In this document: positions 53,869-64,000 of the stretch, one piece after another
How the letters are laid out: each line of letters opens with the position of its first letter
Position numbering within the stretch: position 1 is the stretch's first letter
NCBI RefSeq assembly: GCF_010015585.1
Contig: NW_022985071.1
Coordinates: 499,979 to 563,978 of the forward strand
Reading direction: 5' to 3'
From: Eremomyces bilateralis CBS 781.70
Lineage: Eukaryota > Ascomycota > Dothideomycetes > Eremomycetales > Eremomycetaceae
Length of the DNA: 64,000 nt
Program-made: the position numbers and the translations under genes
Notes under the pieces: model-generated
What the model was told of the DNA's origin: nothing
What the model saw: the letters and a program-made list of their open reading frames with translations, nothing else
Databases searched by the model: none

Positions 53869-55360
53869 GCGGACTACGCCTGGATCGAGCGAGTGATGCA
53901 CGAATATTCAAGAGATCAAAATCTGCAGTCCACGCACCTCTTGAATCGCAAAACGGAGGCTAGGAATTACGAGCCCATAGACGCTTCAAGCGGAGGTCTT
54001 ATTAAGATATCCTGCATAAGTCCGGTGCTTTAGGTTGGTTTGATGCAGGTTGACTTCAACTGTACCATCATGATTTTATACCCCGGGTCTAACGGATTGC
54101 ATAACTGGTTCATGGTCCATATCGGGCTGGCAGGAAGCCAATGGGAGTTACGGCTGGTGGGCGTCGCCAACTGCCTTGCATGAGACGCGGTCTAGGGGCT
54201 TGTTTGGCCATCAGAGCCAACCAGGATGGATAACCCCTTGGGAATGTCCCACTGGATTCAAGATATACTTGGAAGGTTCCTCGTGGCTGAATTGGCAACT
54301 ACGATTGCTTTCAAATTTAAGTTCGCTCTTGTATTTCAATTTGAAAAGATGGTTTTTCCTGATTAGAGTCGGATTCTGAAATTCCGTGAAATCACACTAC
54401 TTCATCTTGAACGAGGTAGTGTGTCCTGATCGAGAATTGCAAGAGTCCGGCGATACGGCTCTCCGAATTAAACTCGATATGATATTGGGATCACAGCAAG
54501 AATATGTCCTCAGTCCCCGAGATAATCAAAGTCGCCATGTATACCTTTTCATAACGCTAACCCCGATGCAGAACAGTAGACTATTTGAAAATATTTCCTC
54601 CTCTCCAGCTGTTCCCATCCAGAGTAGACGAATTGATGGCGCTAGATGCAGGATACACCCCAGCCCTGGTAAACGTGGAAGATATTATAGTACACTTTCC
54701 GACTTGCCTCAAAGGAGTACCATACATGGCGTTTCTTCATACTACATATACGGTGTATGCAAAATATAACCAGGAATATAGCAATTGAGTTAAGCTCTAG
54801 AGATACGTATACTTCGGCGCCATTTTCGGCAGCCCTGGGTGATATCGCGTTTTTTATAATTCTGTCTCCTAGTAGCGTCGTCTCTCCATTCACCTCCTCG
54901 ACTTAGCATTAGCCATTATGTTACAATAAGGGGTAGTATACAGGACGGGATTTCGGCATGGCCAATTTCCATTCCCCGATATCGATATCAACGCATCCCT
55001 GGCATGGGAAACCCAATATGTCCCACTTCAATACGTGGTTCTTGTATATCCTTCTGCGTCACAACAATGCTGCTATATGCGCCGCAACCCTCTAGTGACG
55101 CTTCATAACTCGGTCCCCTGATATACCGCAATCGATCGTAGCGAGCAGTCCGTTCGGTTCTATTTATAGGTCCAATACCCTTCGCATCCCACTAGGCCAT
55201 CTCTGCGCCTATCAAACGTAGGTGGAATATTCTATCATGGGAGAAACCAGGACTTTTCGGGATAGAGCCGGTTCGCAATATGCCTGTCCGGGCGGATGTG
55301 TCGGTCGTTTCGGAGAAGCGGTTTCCGAAAATTTAGTTTTCGAAGTAGACCGTATCATTT
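53869..55360. other. Intergenic, no gene recognised
   Basis: Only short frames are seen; a 127-codon frame at 54386-54769 (+) has no recognisable features. Confidence 0.5.
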
Positions 55361-56471
55361 TCAAGTCGGAGGTGCGACGGAAGTCTCATAGAACAATGCC
55401 CGACAACGAGCGCTATTCACTATATTCGCAGTGGCTACTTTGATTTTCTCGAATGCCTCATCAGGTTCCGAAATGCCTTTGTCATCTCCTTCTCGCACTG
55501 GACTGACGAAGCCAGTGCTGCTGGGGGCTTCGTAGTGATGCATTACCTCGGGGTTGACCAAGATGCACCGCAAGTTGCCCGTCAAGCATTCATGTGCTAA
55601 CTTGGCATCGAACGCTTCGTTTCCTCCGCTACCAGCATATAACAGGATCTTTTGCGCACTGCTTTTGGTGACACCATACCCGAATGTGAATACGGGCCGC
55701 ACTGGCTTTTGAACTCGACGGTGACCGGACGTGATGTTCCCGATCCAATACTTTTCGACCAGTCATCATAGAGATTAGTGGGGATAACAGTCCTATCCGC
55801 ATATTCGAGGTACTTTGTCCCTGCCTCGTCCGACTGCTCCCCGCAATGTCAGATCCACAAAACGTCCCAGTGGCCACCGTACGGGCTCTTGTCTGTTGAT
55901 GATGTATTTGTGAAATTGCGCACGTTCTGCGAAATTTAGATCATCTGGTGGCGGATATCCAGGTCCCAGTCGACATCATCCTCAAGGACTAATGCGGTCT
56001 GAAACTGCGAGAAGACAACATATTTGAGCATGTCCAAGTGCGACAACCAGGTTGTAGCAGAGCCATGGGGTGGTTTTAGAGACCCCAAGTCCTCTTCTAG
56101 GTTCTCAAAGGCTGATATAAACTCCTTCGGGTTGCGAGGTAGAACCGGGATGTCGACTTGTAGACCGGTAAGCTGGGCTGCAGCTTGGATGCCTTGTATA
56201 CGCCATCCGCGGCGTGAAGAGAGTGCGAGAATCTTTTCGAACTAAATGGAAGACGGTCACTGGATGGTCGGTACTTCTGCGATGATTCACTTACACCAAG
56301 CGTTTCGTTCGATGCGGAGTCTCTAAGATGAGGCCCATGTGTAAGTGCCGTTCCTAAACTGCTGGTCGTGCTTCGATGGAACCATAATTCGGTGCAAAAT
56401 AAGAGTAAAACGGCAGCACCAGTAAGGCAGTGTTTTAGCTTAACCAAAGCAACCGGGCTGAGTCTCATCAT
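55361..56471 (-). pseudogene. Glycosyltransferase family 25 protein, decayed
   Basis: From ATG 56471, the protein has an N-terminal membrane anchor (LKHCLTGAAVLLLFCTELWF). A 53 bp intron (56242-56294) joins NETLG to FEKILALSSRRGWRIQG. The family core follows: AAQLTGLQVDIPVLPR, WLSHLDMLKYVV and ALVLEDDVDWDLDIR, with the DxD-like acidic motif. The C-terminal part has GYGVTKSSAQKILLY and NAEAFDAKLAHECL-like sequence. Breaks: TAA after RHQMI (about 55940), TGA in the VLWI-HCGEQ block (about 55845), and a frame change near 55700 before RPVFTFGYG. Intact members are Golgi or ER type II membrane enzymes that add hexose to proteins or glycans. This copy is probably not functional. Confidence 0.75.
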
Positions 56472-59306
56472 GTTTGAAGAGACAATTATTATGACTTGTT
56501 GGAAGATTGATAGGGACAGACGATATAGGTAGATCGAGAAGAATCCAAAACGAGAACGTGTAATTGACAACTTGGATAGTGAGAAGATCTGCCAAAGACA
56601 AAAAATACTCAATTAATCACATTATGGATGTGACAATATGGGTGAATGACTGAACATAATAGCCAGAAAGTTGCATCATCATCACGGTGCTGATATATTT
56701 AACAGAACGAGGAAACCTGCAGAACCGAAGAGAGACGGACGTCCTTTGTGATATATAGCTTCCGAGCCCAATTGAGATATAGTAATGGACCGATCAAGAT
56801 TCGTGGAAATGCAGGAATACGACGTACATGGTTGATGATCCTCTTGGGCCTAGATTTAATCTAATATCATGAACTTTGCGACATCAGCACTTACATATTG
56901 GCCAAGCCCTTGAAAATCCCATGTACGCTAATTAGTAAGTTCAACATAATAAACGGGCTGTATCACCCGATAATTAGAAGCCATTCCATTTTAACTGTAC
57001 CTGTAATCGGAAGGATTTCCATGACACAACCCTTCATCTAAGCAGTGATAAGGATGGAAGCAAGGGATGGACTCCTTCATAGTTAGACAACTAGAATATC
57101 AAAGTTCAAAGTTCAAAAACATAATTAGGGGGCACCCAAAGGATTTGAGGATGCCCTCTTTGATTGCCTTTCCCAGTCCGTACAAGCCTACAGAGAAATA
57201 GAGAATCTTCTACTGCGCTTTCAAGGCAATTGTGGCATCATTCTTGCCGGTGTTGCTTGACCTTTCGTAACGAGTGAGCAGTGGAGGATTTTGTTTCGCA
57301 GCTGTCCTGGTTCGGAGTCTCCTAGCGTTCTCATCGAACAGTCAGGACGACGTATCCGATGCAGCTATGTCATTTGGAGATTCAATGATTCAAAAATACG
57401 ACCATTGAGGCTTGACTAGCAATGCTAAGGAAGTTTAGAAATGGTGCCAGTTAATGGGATACCTGGATTCTGGTGGTCGTCGAACAGTCGAACTTATCTC
57501 TGCCGTATGGTATGGATATGACTCAGCAGTTTCTGACAGGTCGACAACCACTCTCGAATCTCTTATTTCAATTCCAACTCATCATTTCCATGATTTACTT
57601 TACTTGCGTAACCGCACTCTACGTCATCAATTCCATCATTTCACTATACCTAGAAATACTGGTAAGAGCAAGGAATCGGTAGAAGATCTAGAAGGAGGGG
57701 CAGTTCATACCTTCGGTTTCCCAATACAGTTAATCTTCCAGGGGAACTGTTTCGATCTGAGTTGATGGCAATAATCGATCTTCTTCCTATCCGAAGTCAC
57801 GCGCCATTCTTTTTCTCTACCATTCAATAAAAAACAGCATCTATATTGGCAACACCAGATCTGAGCCTGAATCGAAATCAGGCGGAGGCGTGAGTCCTTA
57901 GGCTCCAGGCTGCACTGCAGTGTGCCGTATCGACTACGCCGCTCTACGGTGTACGACATGGATGACCTCCAATCACCGCCTCACTCTAGGCTGTTATCTC
58001 CACAAATTCGGATAACGTCGTCCATCAACTGTGGGCGACATCGAGCTGGAGAGCGAAACGGTCCATAGGATGCGGTCTGTTCCTCGTTTTAGTTGTTCGT
58101 TACAACATGGCTGTCTGAGTGGTGTGTAGCATTGTCACCATGGCTGCAATGCGTCGATGTGCACCACTTAATCTTGGCAGCGTCAAGATAGCATGAATCC
58201 AGCATTGAGAGGGGGCTGCGCAGTCTTGAAGATGTTCTACATTCCGAACCTGAACCTGAAATCATCTTCCTCTCTCAATCTTATTCTTATATGTCATTAG
58301 TTTGCGATACGTGTATACCTCGTCTCATAGTTATTATGCGCAACGCGCCCGAAAAGTCTCCTTGAGTCCTGGATATTTGAGACCAGCCATGAGCTTCACG
58401 AATGACATATATTGGCATCAGGCTCTAGCCGCGGTCGCAACTTCTCCGTCAATAACCCCAGCGCCTACTGCTTCTTTGTACCAACGTGAGCTTCCTGCTG
58501 AGCTCATCGGCTACACGATACAGGAGTCAACGTGTGTTTCGATTGATCTTCATCCTCTGGGAATGTTAATACTAAGATAATCCAGGGACTCCTTTCTGGT
58601 GCAAGCTGAGCTCCACGCACGCGCTAACCTGCCACATTTGTATGAGACTCTTAGTTTGAAGTAACAGAAGAGCCGAGTGATCCAGTCAAGTGCGACTTGG
58701 TCCAATCAATACAGATATTTCAAGGATAAATTTCCAGAGTATCCTGGCCTTAAACAAGGAACGTTAACGGGGACAGGAGAGAGGCGATATCAGTGACAAT
58801 AATACTCGATGAGAAATTTCCAAGTGGTGACATGGATTATCGCATTCAGGTGGAAGGCCACAAGGCAACATGGCATCAAGGCACCGAGGCAACAAATCGG
58901 TACATCTCCCCATGTCGATGGAGGTATCGAAATATGAAGACATAAGGTATTATCAAGAAATTGTCCTAGAATTTAACTACACCGCAGCGGATAATAATAA
59001 TATCTTTGTCCCTTTGGAAAACTATGCCCGAGGATCGAGTTCCCCCTTCGGGATCTAACGTCAGCGCTGCTGCCACACCATAGGGACTGGTACTAACTCT
59101 CCGCTCCTGGACGATGTACCTCTGCCGTGCATTGCCTCGGATACCGGTATCGCGAAGGACGAGTAGGAGCTTGAGCTCTACAAACATAATCCTCGCTGCT
59201 GGTTGCTTTCTACTTCGATATTGAAATATAAATTTTTACTCATTATTCAAGTTTGTGGTCTTGCTTCGCTGTACATTATTTCCAACTCGGTTCCACATCT
59301 TCCGAT
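56472..59306. other. Long stretch without a recognised gene
   Basis: About 2.8 kb with only short frames. A 92-codon frame at 58302-58580 (+) has a secreted-protein-like composition (PSITPAPTASLYQRELPAELIGY) but no clear signal peptide or family. The last ~60 bases are the leader of the nitronate monooxygenase gene. Confidence 0.45.
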
Positions 59307-60666
59307 ATGGCTTCTCAACGTAAGTCTCACCCCACCCCTGAATGCAGAGTTCAGTCTGGCGCCTTGGTTGCGAAATAGTTTGTCTCCATTTGCATTGTCA
59401 CTGCAGTATTTATATCACAATATTTCGATGTTTAAGGAAGCATGAAGCACTTCGAGGTTTTTGTTCAATAATATACTTCATTAAACGACGGCTTGGAGAA
59501 CCATGCTAACACGAAGCAGAACAATTGAAGACTCCTCTTACGGAGCTGCTCGGTATCAACCACCCCGTCCTTCTCGCCGGGATGGGTACCGTAGCATCTC
59601 CTAAGCTCGCTGCTGCTGTCACCAATGCTGGCGGTTGCGGTGTCATCGGTGGTGTTGGCTACACCCCGTCCGGTCTCCGGGAGCAGATTGCCGAAATTAA
59701 GGCCAATTTGATTGACAAGAACGCGCCATTCGGTGTGGATTTGTTGCTCCCCCAGGTCGGCGGTACTGCTCGCAAGACCAAGTATGACACCCAGCATCTG
59801 ATAGTGCCATAGAGCGGTGCCGCTAACATGCCATCAGCTACGATTACACCAAGGGCAGCCTCGACGAACTAGTCACCATCATGATCGAGACCGGCGTCAA
59901 GATCTTCGTCTGCGCCATCGGCGTTCCCCCCGTGGCGATCGTCAAGCGCCTCCACGCCGCCGGCATCTTGTACATGAACATGATCGGCCACCCCAAGCAC
60001 GTCGCCAAGTGCATCGCCGCCGGCGCCGACATCATTTGCGCCCAGGGCGGCGAGGGTGGCGGCCACACCGGAGACGTTCCCACGAGCGTGCTGATCCCGG
60101 CCGTGGTGGAGCTGGTGAAGGGGCACCGCAGCCCGCTGACGGGGGCGCAGGTGCAGGTGGTCGCGGCCGGTGGGATGTACTCCGGGCGGTCGCTGGCGGC
60201 AGCGTTGATGCTGGGCGCCACCGGGGTTTGGGTGGGGACGCGGTTCATCATGGCGACGGAGGCGGGGGCGTCGAAGTACCACCAAGAGGCAGTGAAGACG
60301 GCGAACCACGATGATTCGGTGCGGTCGATCATCTACACCGGGCGGCCGCTGCGAGCGAAGAGGAACGCGTACGTGGACGACTGGGAGGAAAACCGCGCGC
60401 AGGAGATCAAGGACCTGACAGCCAAGGGCACCTTGCCGGTGGGGAATGATTTGGAGAGGAAGGATCTAGATGCCAAGCATAAGGAGTGGGTGGAGGAGTA
60501 CTGGAACCCGCAGTTGATGGGCAAGGTGGCGGCAGTGCTGGACAAGGTGCAGCCCGCAAAGGAAATCGTGGATGAGATTGTTGGGGAGGCTGTGAAGGTG
60601 ATTGCGGAGGGCAATTCTCTGGTTGTCTATGCCAACCATCCGTTGAGGTTCAAGGCCCAGATGTAA
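59307..60666 (+). CDS. Nitronate monooxygenase (2-nitropropane dioxygenase family)
   Basis: Three exons, 59307-59319, 59520-59781 and 59838-60666, encode 367 residues. The first exon (MASQ) is tiny and is followed by a 200 bp intron with a GCTAACAC branch; the second intron (56 bp) joins RKTN to YDYTKGSLDEL. The TIM-barrel FMN enzyme signature is clear: NHPVLLAGMGTVASPKLAAAVTNAGGCGVIGG, FVCAIGVPP, MNMIGHPKHVAKCIAAGADIICAQGGEGGGHTG and VAAGGMYSGRSLAAALMLGATGVWVGTRFI, which bind the FMN phosphate. It oxidises alkyl nitronates such as propionate 3-nitronate to the carbonyl compound and nitrite, a detoxification role. The gene ends 95 bp from the convergent dioxygenase gene. Confidence 0.9.
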
Positions 60667-60761
60667 TTTGGCGCTCTATCAAGATTGAATAGCGACGTTT
60701 CAGCTACGGTATCTCCATATCGAATTGTTTGACAGCTGGCCCATTTGACATATAAAGCGGT

Positions 60762-62155
60762 TTACAGTTTTGGTACAGTTTCTACCTTCTTTCCCGACGC
60801 CTTCAGAGCGTACTCCGAAAGTGCCATCGTCGCCTCCGTCTCGAATAGGCAGAGGAAAAACGGCCCATCATCAACTTTCTCGGGTGCGGTGCTTCGCTCC
60901 CTGGCCTCTTCATGCCGTGCTGGATCCATTCCGTGAGGAACCATCGGATTGTTGAGCAGCCCACCGAAAGGCAGAAATCTTCTTCCCTGCGACAACGGAT
61001 TCCCTGGGCTCTGGTCCCCCACCACGGGGAACGCGAACTCGCTCATGCAATTTCGGTGGAAATACGGTGCCCAGTACGTACCTTCCATGACGGACCATCG
61101 AGGAGGGATGACCGCGAAATCGATTACCGCCGTTCCGGCTTGGCGATTCGACGGCGCGGTGAGGACGGTGAAGATCGAGGGGTCGGGATGATCAAATAGG
61201 ACCGAGCCGAGGACGCAGAACCGGGCAAAGTCAAACTTATAGGGATAGTAGGTGCCGTTCCAGCCCACCACATCGAACGGAGTGTGAGTTTGCTTGCAGG
61301 AGAAGAGGGTACCGGCGAATTTCGTGACAATGGTCCACTCTTGGTCCGGGTGGTTGATCACGGCGACGCCGTTCTCGATTTTGCCGTCGAAGTACGCCTT
61401 GGGAACCTGGAAGTCGCGTACACCGGCCAAGGACGATGATCCGATTGGGCCGAGTTCGGGGAGCTGGAAGTGCCCTTGATACAGCTCGACGATGAGTCCC
61501 CGGGCGAGGCCAGTAGGAAGCGTGACTCGATATCGGATCCCGCGTGGAATTACGGCGAATTCGTTCTGGCGGACCAGCAACCGTCCGAGCTCGGTCTGGA
61601 TGTCCAGTGTGCCGGCTTGGGGAACGATCAAATAATCACCATCCGATGAGAAGAACGCCTCATGCTCGGCCATGTCCTTGGTCGCGGAGAAAACTAAGTA
61701 GGCACATCCGGTCTTGGTGGTCGGATCGCCATTCTTCGCAATCAGTTGCTGGGACGAGACGAAGTCAGCGTCCGCGGGAACCGGGAAATTTTGCCATAGG
61801 AAGGCATTCGGAGTCAGTTTGAGCTGCTTGTCTGCCACAGACTGCTCGTTCGGAACGCTATGCGTCCCAAAGTCGGCATGGTCCAGCGAAGGGACGACGC
61901 GATAGAGCCATGTCTGCTGGTTTTCCGCTCTGGGGGCGGTGAATGAACTCCCCGAAATTCGCTCGGTATTGAGGCCTAGCGGTGGTTTTTGAGGCGAATT
62001 GATCGCGACAGGATTTGCTCCTTTCACAGCCTCAGAGCTGGGAAGTGGTCAGTCGCATTTCGCGTTGAGGTCGGAATGTAGACTCACGAATGGTAGCAGC
62101 CAAATCCCTCCAAATACTCATACTTCTCCTCTACGGCAAACTGGGTCACTGGCAT
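60762..62155 (-). CDS. Homogentisate 1,2-dioxygenase-like protein
   Basis: Two exons, 62155-62088 and 62037-60762; the 50 bp intron joins YHS to SEAVKGANPVAINSP, giving 447 residues, the usual length for the family. Conserved parts are PNAFLWQNFPVP, DGDYLIVPQAGTLDIQTELGRL, NEFAVIPRGIRYRV, GWNGTYYPYKFDFARF and the metal site. The latter has HRNCMSEF (first His and Glu ligands) and MVPHGMD (last His ligand). The enzyme opens the ring of homogentisate to maleylacetoacetate in tyrosine and phenylalanine breakdown, using Fe(II). After SEF the sequence reads AFPVVGDQSP, whereas catabolic HGDs usually have MGL there. It may be a divergent paralogue with another aromatic substrate; the usual partner genes (fumarylacetoacetase, maleylacetoacetate isomerase) are not beside it. 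Confidence 0.88.
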
Positions 62156-62648
62156 AATGATGGCAGTGACTTGTATTTCCTAGGTTTGAAATTCACGTCC
62201 TACAAGGGGAGTTTCTTGGATGGGGATAGCTTCGAGAGCGCATTCAAATATGATGAATTGACCAAAAACCGGGACGACTAAACCGACCGGCACGGGATGT
62301 GGAGTATCCGACTCCGCATTCTACAGTTTCTACTTAACTTTACACCACTCCACAGTTAAGCGGACATCCTTGACTTGAACAGCCTGTTCAAGGCCCGAAA
62401 AGCATGTCGGGATAGGTAATGAGGGGACATACATCCGAACACCCCGCTTTTTGCGAATCAGCAGTCGCCGAGGGTTCACAAGCAATACATGTGCCCGAGG
62501 ATGAGCGTGTCGTAACTCGCAACCGTGATATGTAAAGCGCAGAGGGGAAGTGTAGAGACGTTATAGAAACCTAGAAACGGTACTTGATGTTGACTTGTTG
62601 AGTGACACGATTCAATTCCGAAATAATATCGCAATATATCGTCTCACA
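62156..62648. other. Divergent promoter region
   Basis: About 490 bp between the dioxygenase and the small protein gene start codons. No gene is seen. Confidence 0.5.
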
Positions 62649-63396
62649 ATGGTTCTCGCCAAACCCACCTCCCGGTGCACGCAGATGATCCTGCTTAAGG
62701 TCCCTGTTCAACATAACCTACGAGAGAAGACGCAAGGGACGGGTGCAATATGGTGGAAAGCACTTGCTGTGCTTCAGAAAAGCCCAGGCTTCGTACGTGT
62801 GTACTTTGGAAGACGAGTGGAGATACCCGACTCCGTTCATTTGCATGTCGGTATGCTGAGCCGCACTTGTCCGTTTCAATGTCCGATGCTGAATGATATC
62901 AGTCCGAGAGACGCTTGAGCAAAGCCAGGATTTCTTGAAATCGCCTCTATACCAAGAGTTCAAGTCAGCCATCGACCAGCTCACCAATGTTGAACCGACC
63001 ATTCGTCATGCATTCATCGGCGAATATAGCCCCGGATGCGAAAGCCTTGCAAAGGGAGCCCCGGTGACTGGAACGGCTATATACGTGGATCTCCAGGATC
63101 TCTGGGACGAACGCTGGGATCAATGGACGGGTATTGTGCCGAAGGTCGAAGGGTTCATGGGGATCGCGGGCGGACCGCTGGTGGAGTCCGTCGCCGGCTT
63201 CAAAGATTGCTATATCGCTTTGGTAGGATGGAAGAACGTCGAAGTACACGATACATATCATCATACGGCGGACTTTGCGAGCAAGAGTCATATTCTATTG
63301 GATCCGGGAAGGAGCAAGAAGAAGTTCACCGAGTACGGACATATTGCGTTCGAGAGTGATCTGGTGGTAGAGGCCGATTCTGCTAGCAAGTTGTAA
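62649..63396 (+). CDS. Small protein, possible dimeric alpha/beta-barrel (ABM-like), 231 residues
   Basis: Two exons, 62649-62850 and 62903-63396; the 52 bp intron has a GTATGC donor and an ATATCAG acceptor. It joins DSVHLHV to RETLEQSQDFLKSPLYQEF. The sequence has two similar halves. The first has WWKALAVLQKSPGFVRVYFGRRVEIPDSVHLHVV...FLKSPLYQEF; the second has DLQDLWDERWDQWTGIVPKVEGFMGIAGG...CYIALVGWKNVEVHDTYHHTADF. This alternation of helix and strand with a W near a conserved H resembles the dimeric alpha/beta-barrel (antibiotic biosynthesis monooxygenase or Dabb) fold. Such proteins act as small cofactor-free oxygenases or ligand-binding proteins. Fold assignment by eye only; reaction unknown. 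Confidence 0.65.
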
Positions 63397-63865
63397 TTGA
63401 TGAAATGAAGATATTGACTCGATGAATACGCTCTCCTAAACAAATATGATAGTTGGAACTGAAGAGAAGACCTTCCAAGCAGTTCGGAGAGGCATCTGAG
63501 GATGACTGAAATGAGTTGATTGTGCCAGACGCACATTGCTCAACTGTCCAGCTTCGAGTAGCAAATCACCTAGAAAAAACAAACCATCGACTCTGCAATC
63601 CCAATTGATGGTTTCAAATAAAGCATTTAATATGAAGTTGGAATGTCGAAAGTTGAAGATTGAACAGAAGAGTCAGAAGTATTTATTTCCCGTCCCAATT
63701 ATTGTCGTATTCCCACCTCACTAATTATGACATCAAATGCTGGATGCTCCTTAGCCTGATTTGTTGTTCAGTTCACCAGACCTACGACGGAGACCTGGAT
63801 ATGAACGGAAATATTAAAGGAACCCGACAACCACCAATTTCCTTCCTCCAACAGGATCAAACACC
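63397..63865. other. Intergenic, no gene recognised
   Basis: AT-rich short frames only; the right end is the leader of the last gene. Confidence 0.5.
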
Positions 63866-64000
63866 ATGGGGCTAGAAGATTTTGAGAAAGAGCTTGCCGA
63901 ATCGCAAGCGAAGACTGAACGGCGAGATCGAGATCGCAGCCGCAGTCGAGATCGTCACGGCGAGAAATTAAAGGTACGGTCATTTCCGAGACCTCACAAA
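63866..64000 (+). CDS. First exon of an RD/RS-rich protein (partial)
   Basis: ATG 63866 begins MGLEDFEKELAESQAKTERRDRDRSRSRDRHGEKLK, with a GTACGG donor at 63974 and the rest outside the window. The acidic opening followed by Arg-Asp and Arg-Ser dipeptides is typical of fungal pre-mRNA splicing factors. The exact protein cannot be named from 36 residues. Confidence 0.55.
   Translation, partial: MGLEDFEKELAESQAKTERRDRDRSRSRDRHGEKLKVRSFPRPHK

Noticed and set aside
58302-58580. 92-codon frame with secreted-protein-like composition
   Set aside because: No signal peptide at the start, no conserved motif and no splice extension could be supported.
59817-60314. Arg/His-rich 165-codon frame and - strand frames over 59844-60332
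   Set aside because: They are shadows of the nitronate monooxygenase third exon, caused by high GC.
1-64000. CRISPR arrays, bacterial operons, riboswitches
   Set aside because: The sequence is plainly fungal nuclear DNA with spliceosomal introns, and no such structures are seen.

Overview
The window is a piece of a filamentous ascomycete nuclear genome, most likely an Aspergillus/Penicillium-type (Eurotiales) fungus. The evidence is short spliceosomal introns (about 40-90 bp, with GTRAGT-like donors and CTAAC branch points), monocistronic genes on both strands, and characteristically fungal families: DUF3435 recombinase, PNP/NACHT/ankyrin NLRs, a CsbD-like protein, a DUF3824-like protein and a DUF7924-like protein. 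Exon-intron structures were worked out by hand from splice motifs and reading frame. One run of Ns (19129-19538) is an assembly gap.

Layout. 1-4.3 kb: the 3' end of a TPR gene and a decayed DUF3435 tyrosine recombinase, the family that includes Starship 'captains'. 4.8-8.9 kb: a 5S rRNA-like fragment, then a membrane-anchored fucose-lectin-like gene and a foldback repeat, both enclosed by a ~260 bp inverted repeat. 9.5-12.5 kb: a truncated PNP-type NLR fused to an HNH-nuclease gene, then a fossil Ty3/Gypsy fragment. 13.6-18.3 kb: two ordinary genes, a mitochondrial S-adenosylmethionine carrier and a DUF3824-like RS-rich protein. 18.73-22.16 kb: a complete Tc1/mariner-type element with 75 bp perfect terminal repeats, TA duplications, a transposase and a second, convergent 630-residue ORF. 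22.5-27.5 kb: a small secreted protein, a CsbD-like gene, a sulfotransferase pseudogene, and a 655-residue membrane protein built from two copies of one module. 28.56-38.02 kb: two 1,862 bp pogo-type transposons in opposite orientation, enclosing a proline-rich repeat protein and an AtuA/DUF1446 gene.

38.5-42.3 kb holds a 1,218-residue disordered protein. 43.7-47.6 kb is a decayed PNP-NACHT-ankyrin NLR with a near-identical 99 bp repeat array. 49.2-50.8 kb is a DUF7924-like (possible PD-(D/E)XK fold) protein. 52.6-53.9 kb is the CCR4-NOT subunit Caf40/Rcd1. 55.4-56.5 kb is a glycosyltransferase family 25 pseudogene. 59.3-63.4 kb holds three enzyme-like genes: nitronate monooxygenase, a homogentisate 1,2-dioxygenase-like protein and a small protein of possible dimeric alpha/beta-barrel type. 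The window ends in the first exon of an RD/RS-rich protein.

Conserved housekeeping genes (SAM carrier, Caf40) alternate with accessory DNA rich in transposons, NLR fragments, nuclease-like genes and pseudogenes. The accessory parts look like a rapidly changing compartment, possibly shaped by Starship-type cargo movement; that last point is inference. The strongest candidate for something undescribed is the Tc1-type element carrying a second ORF.
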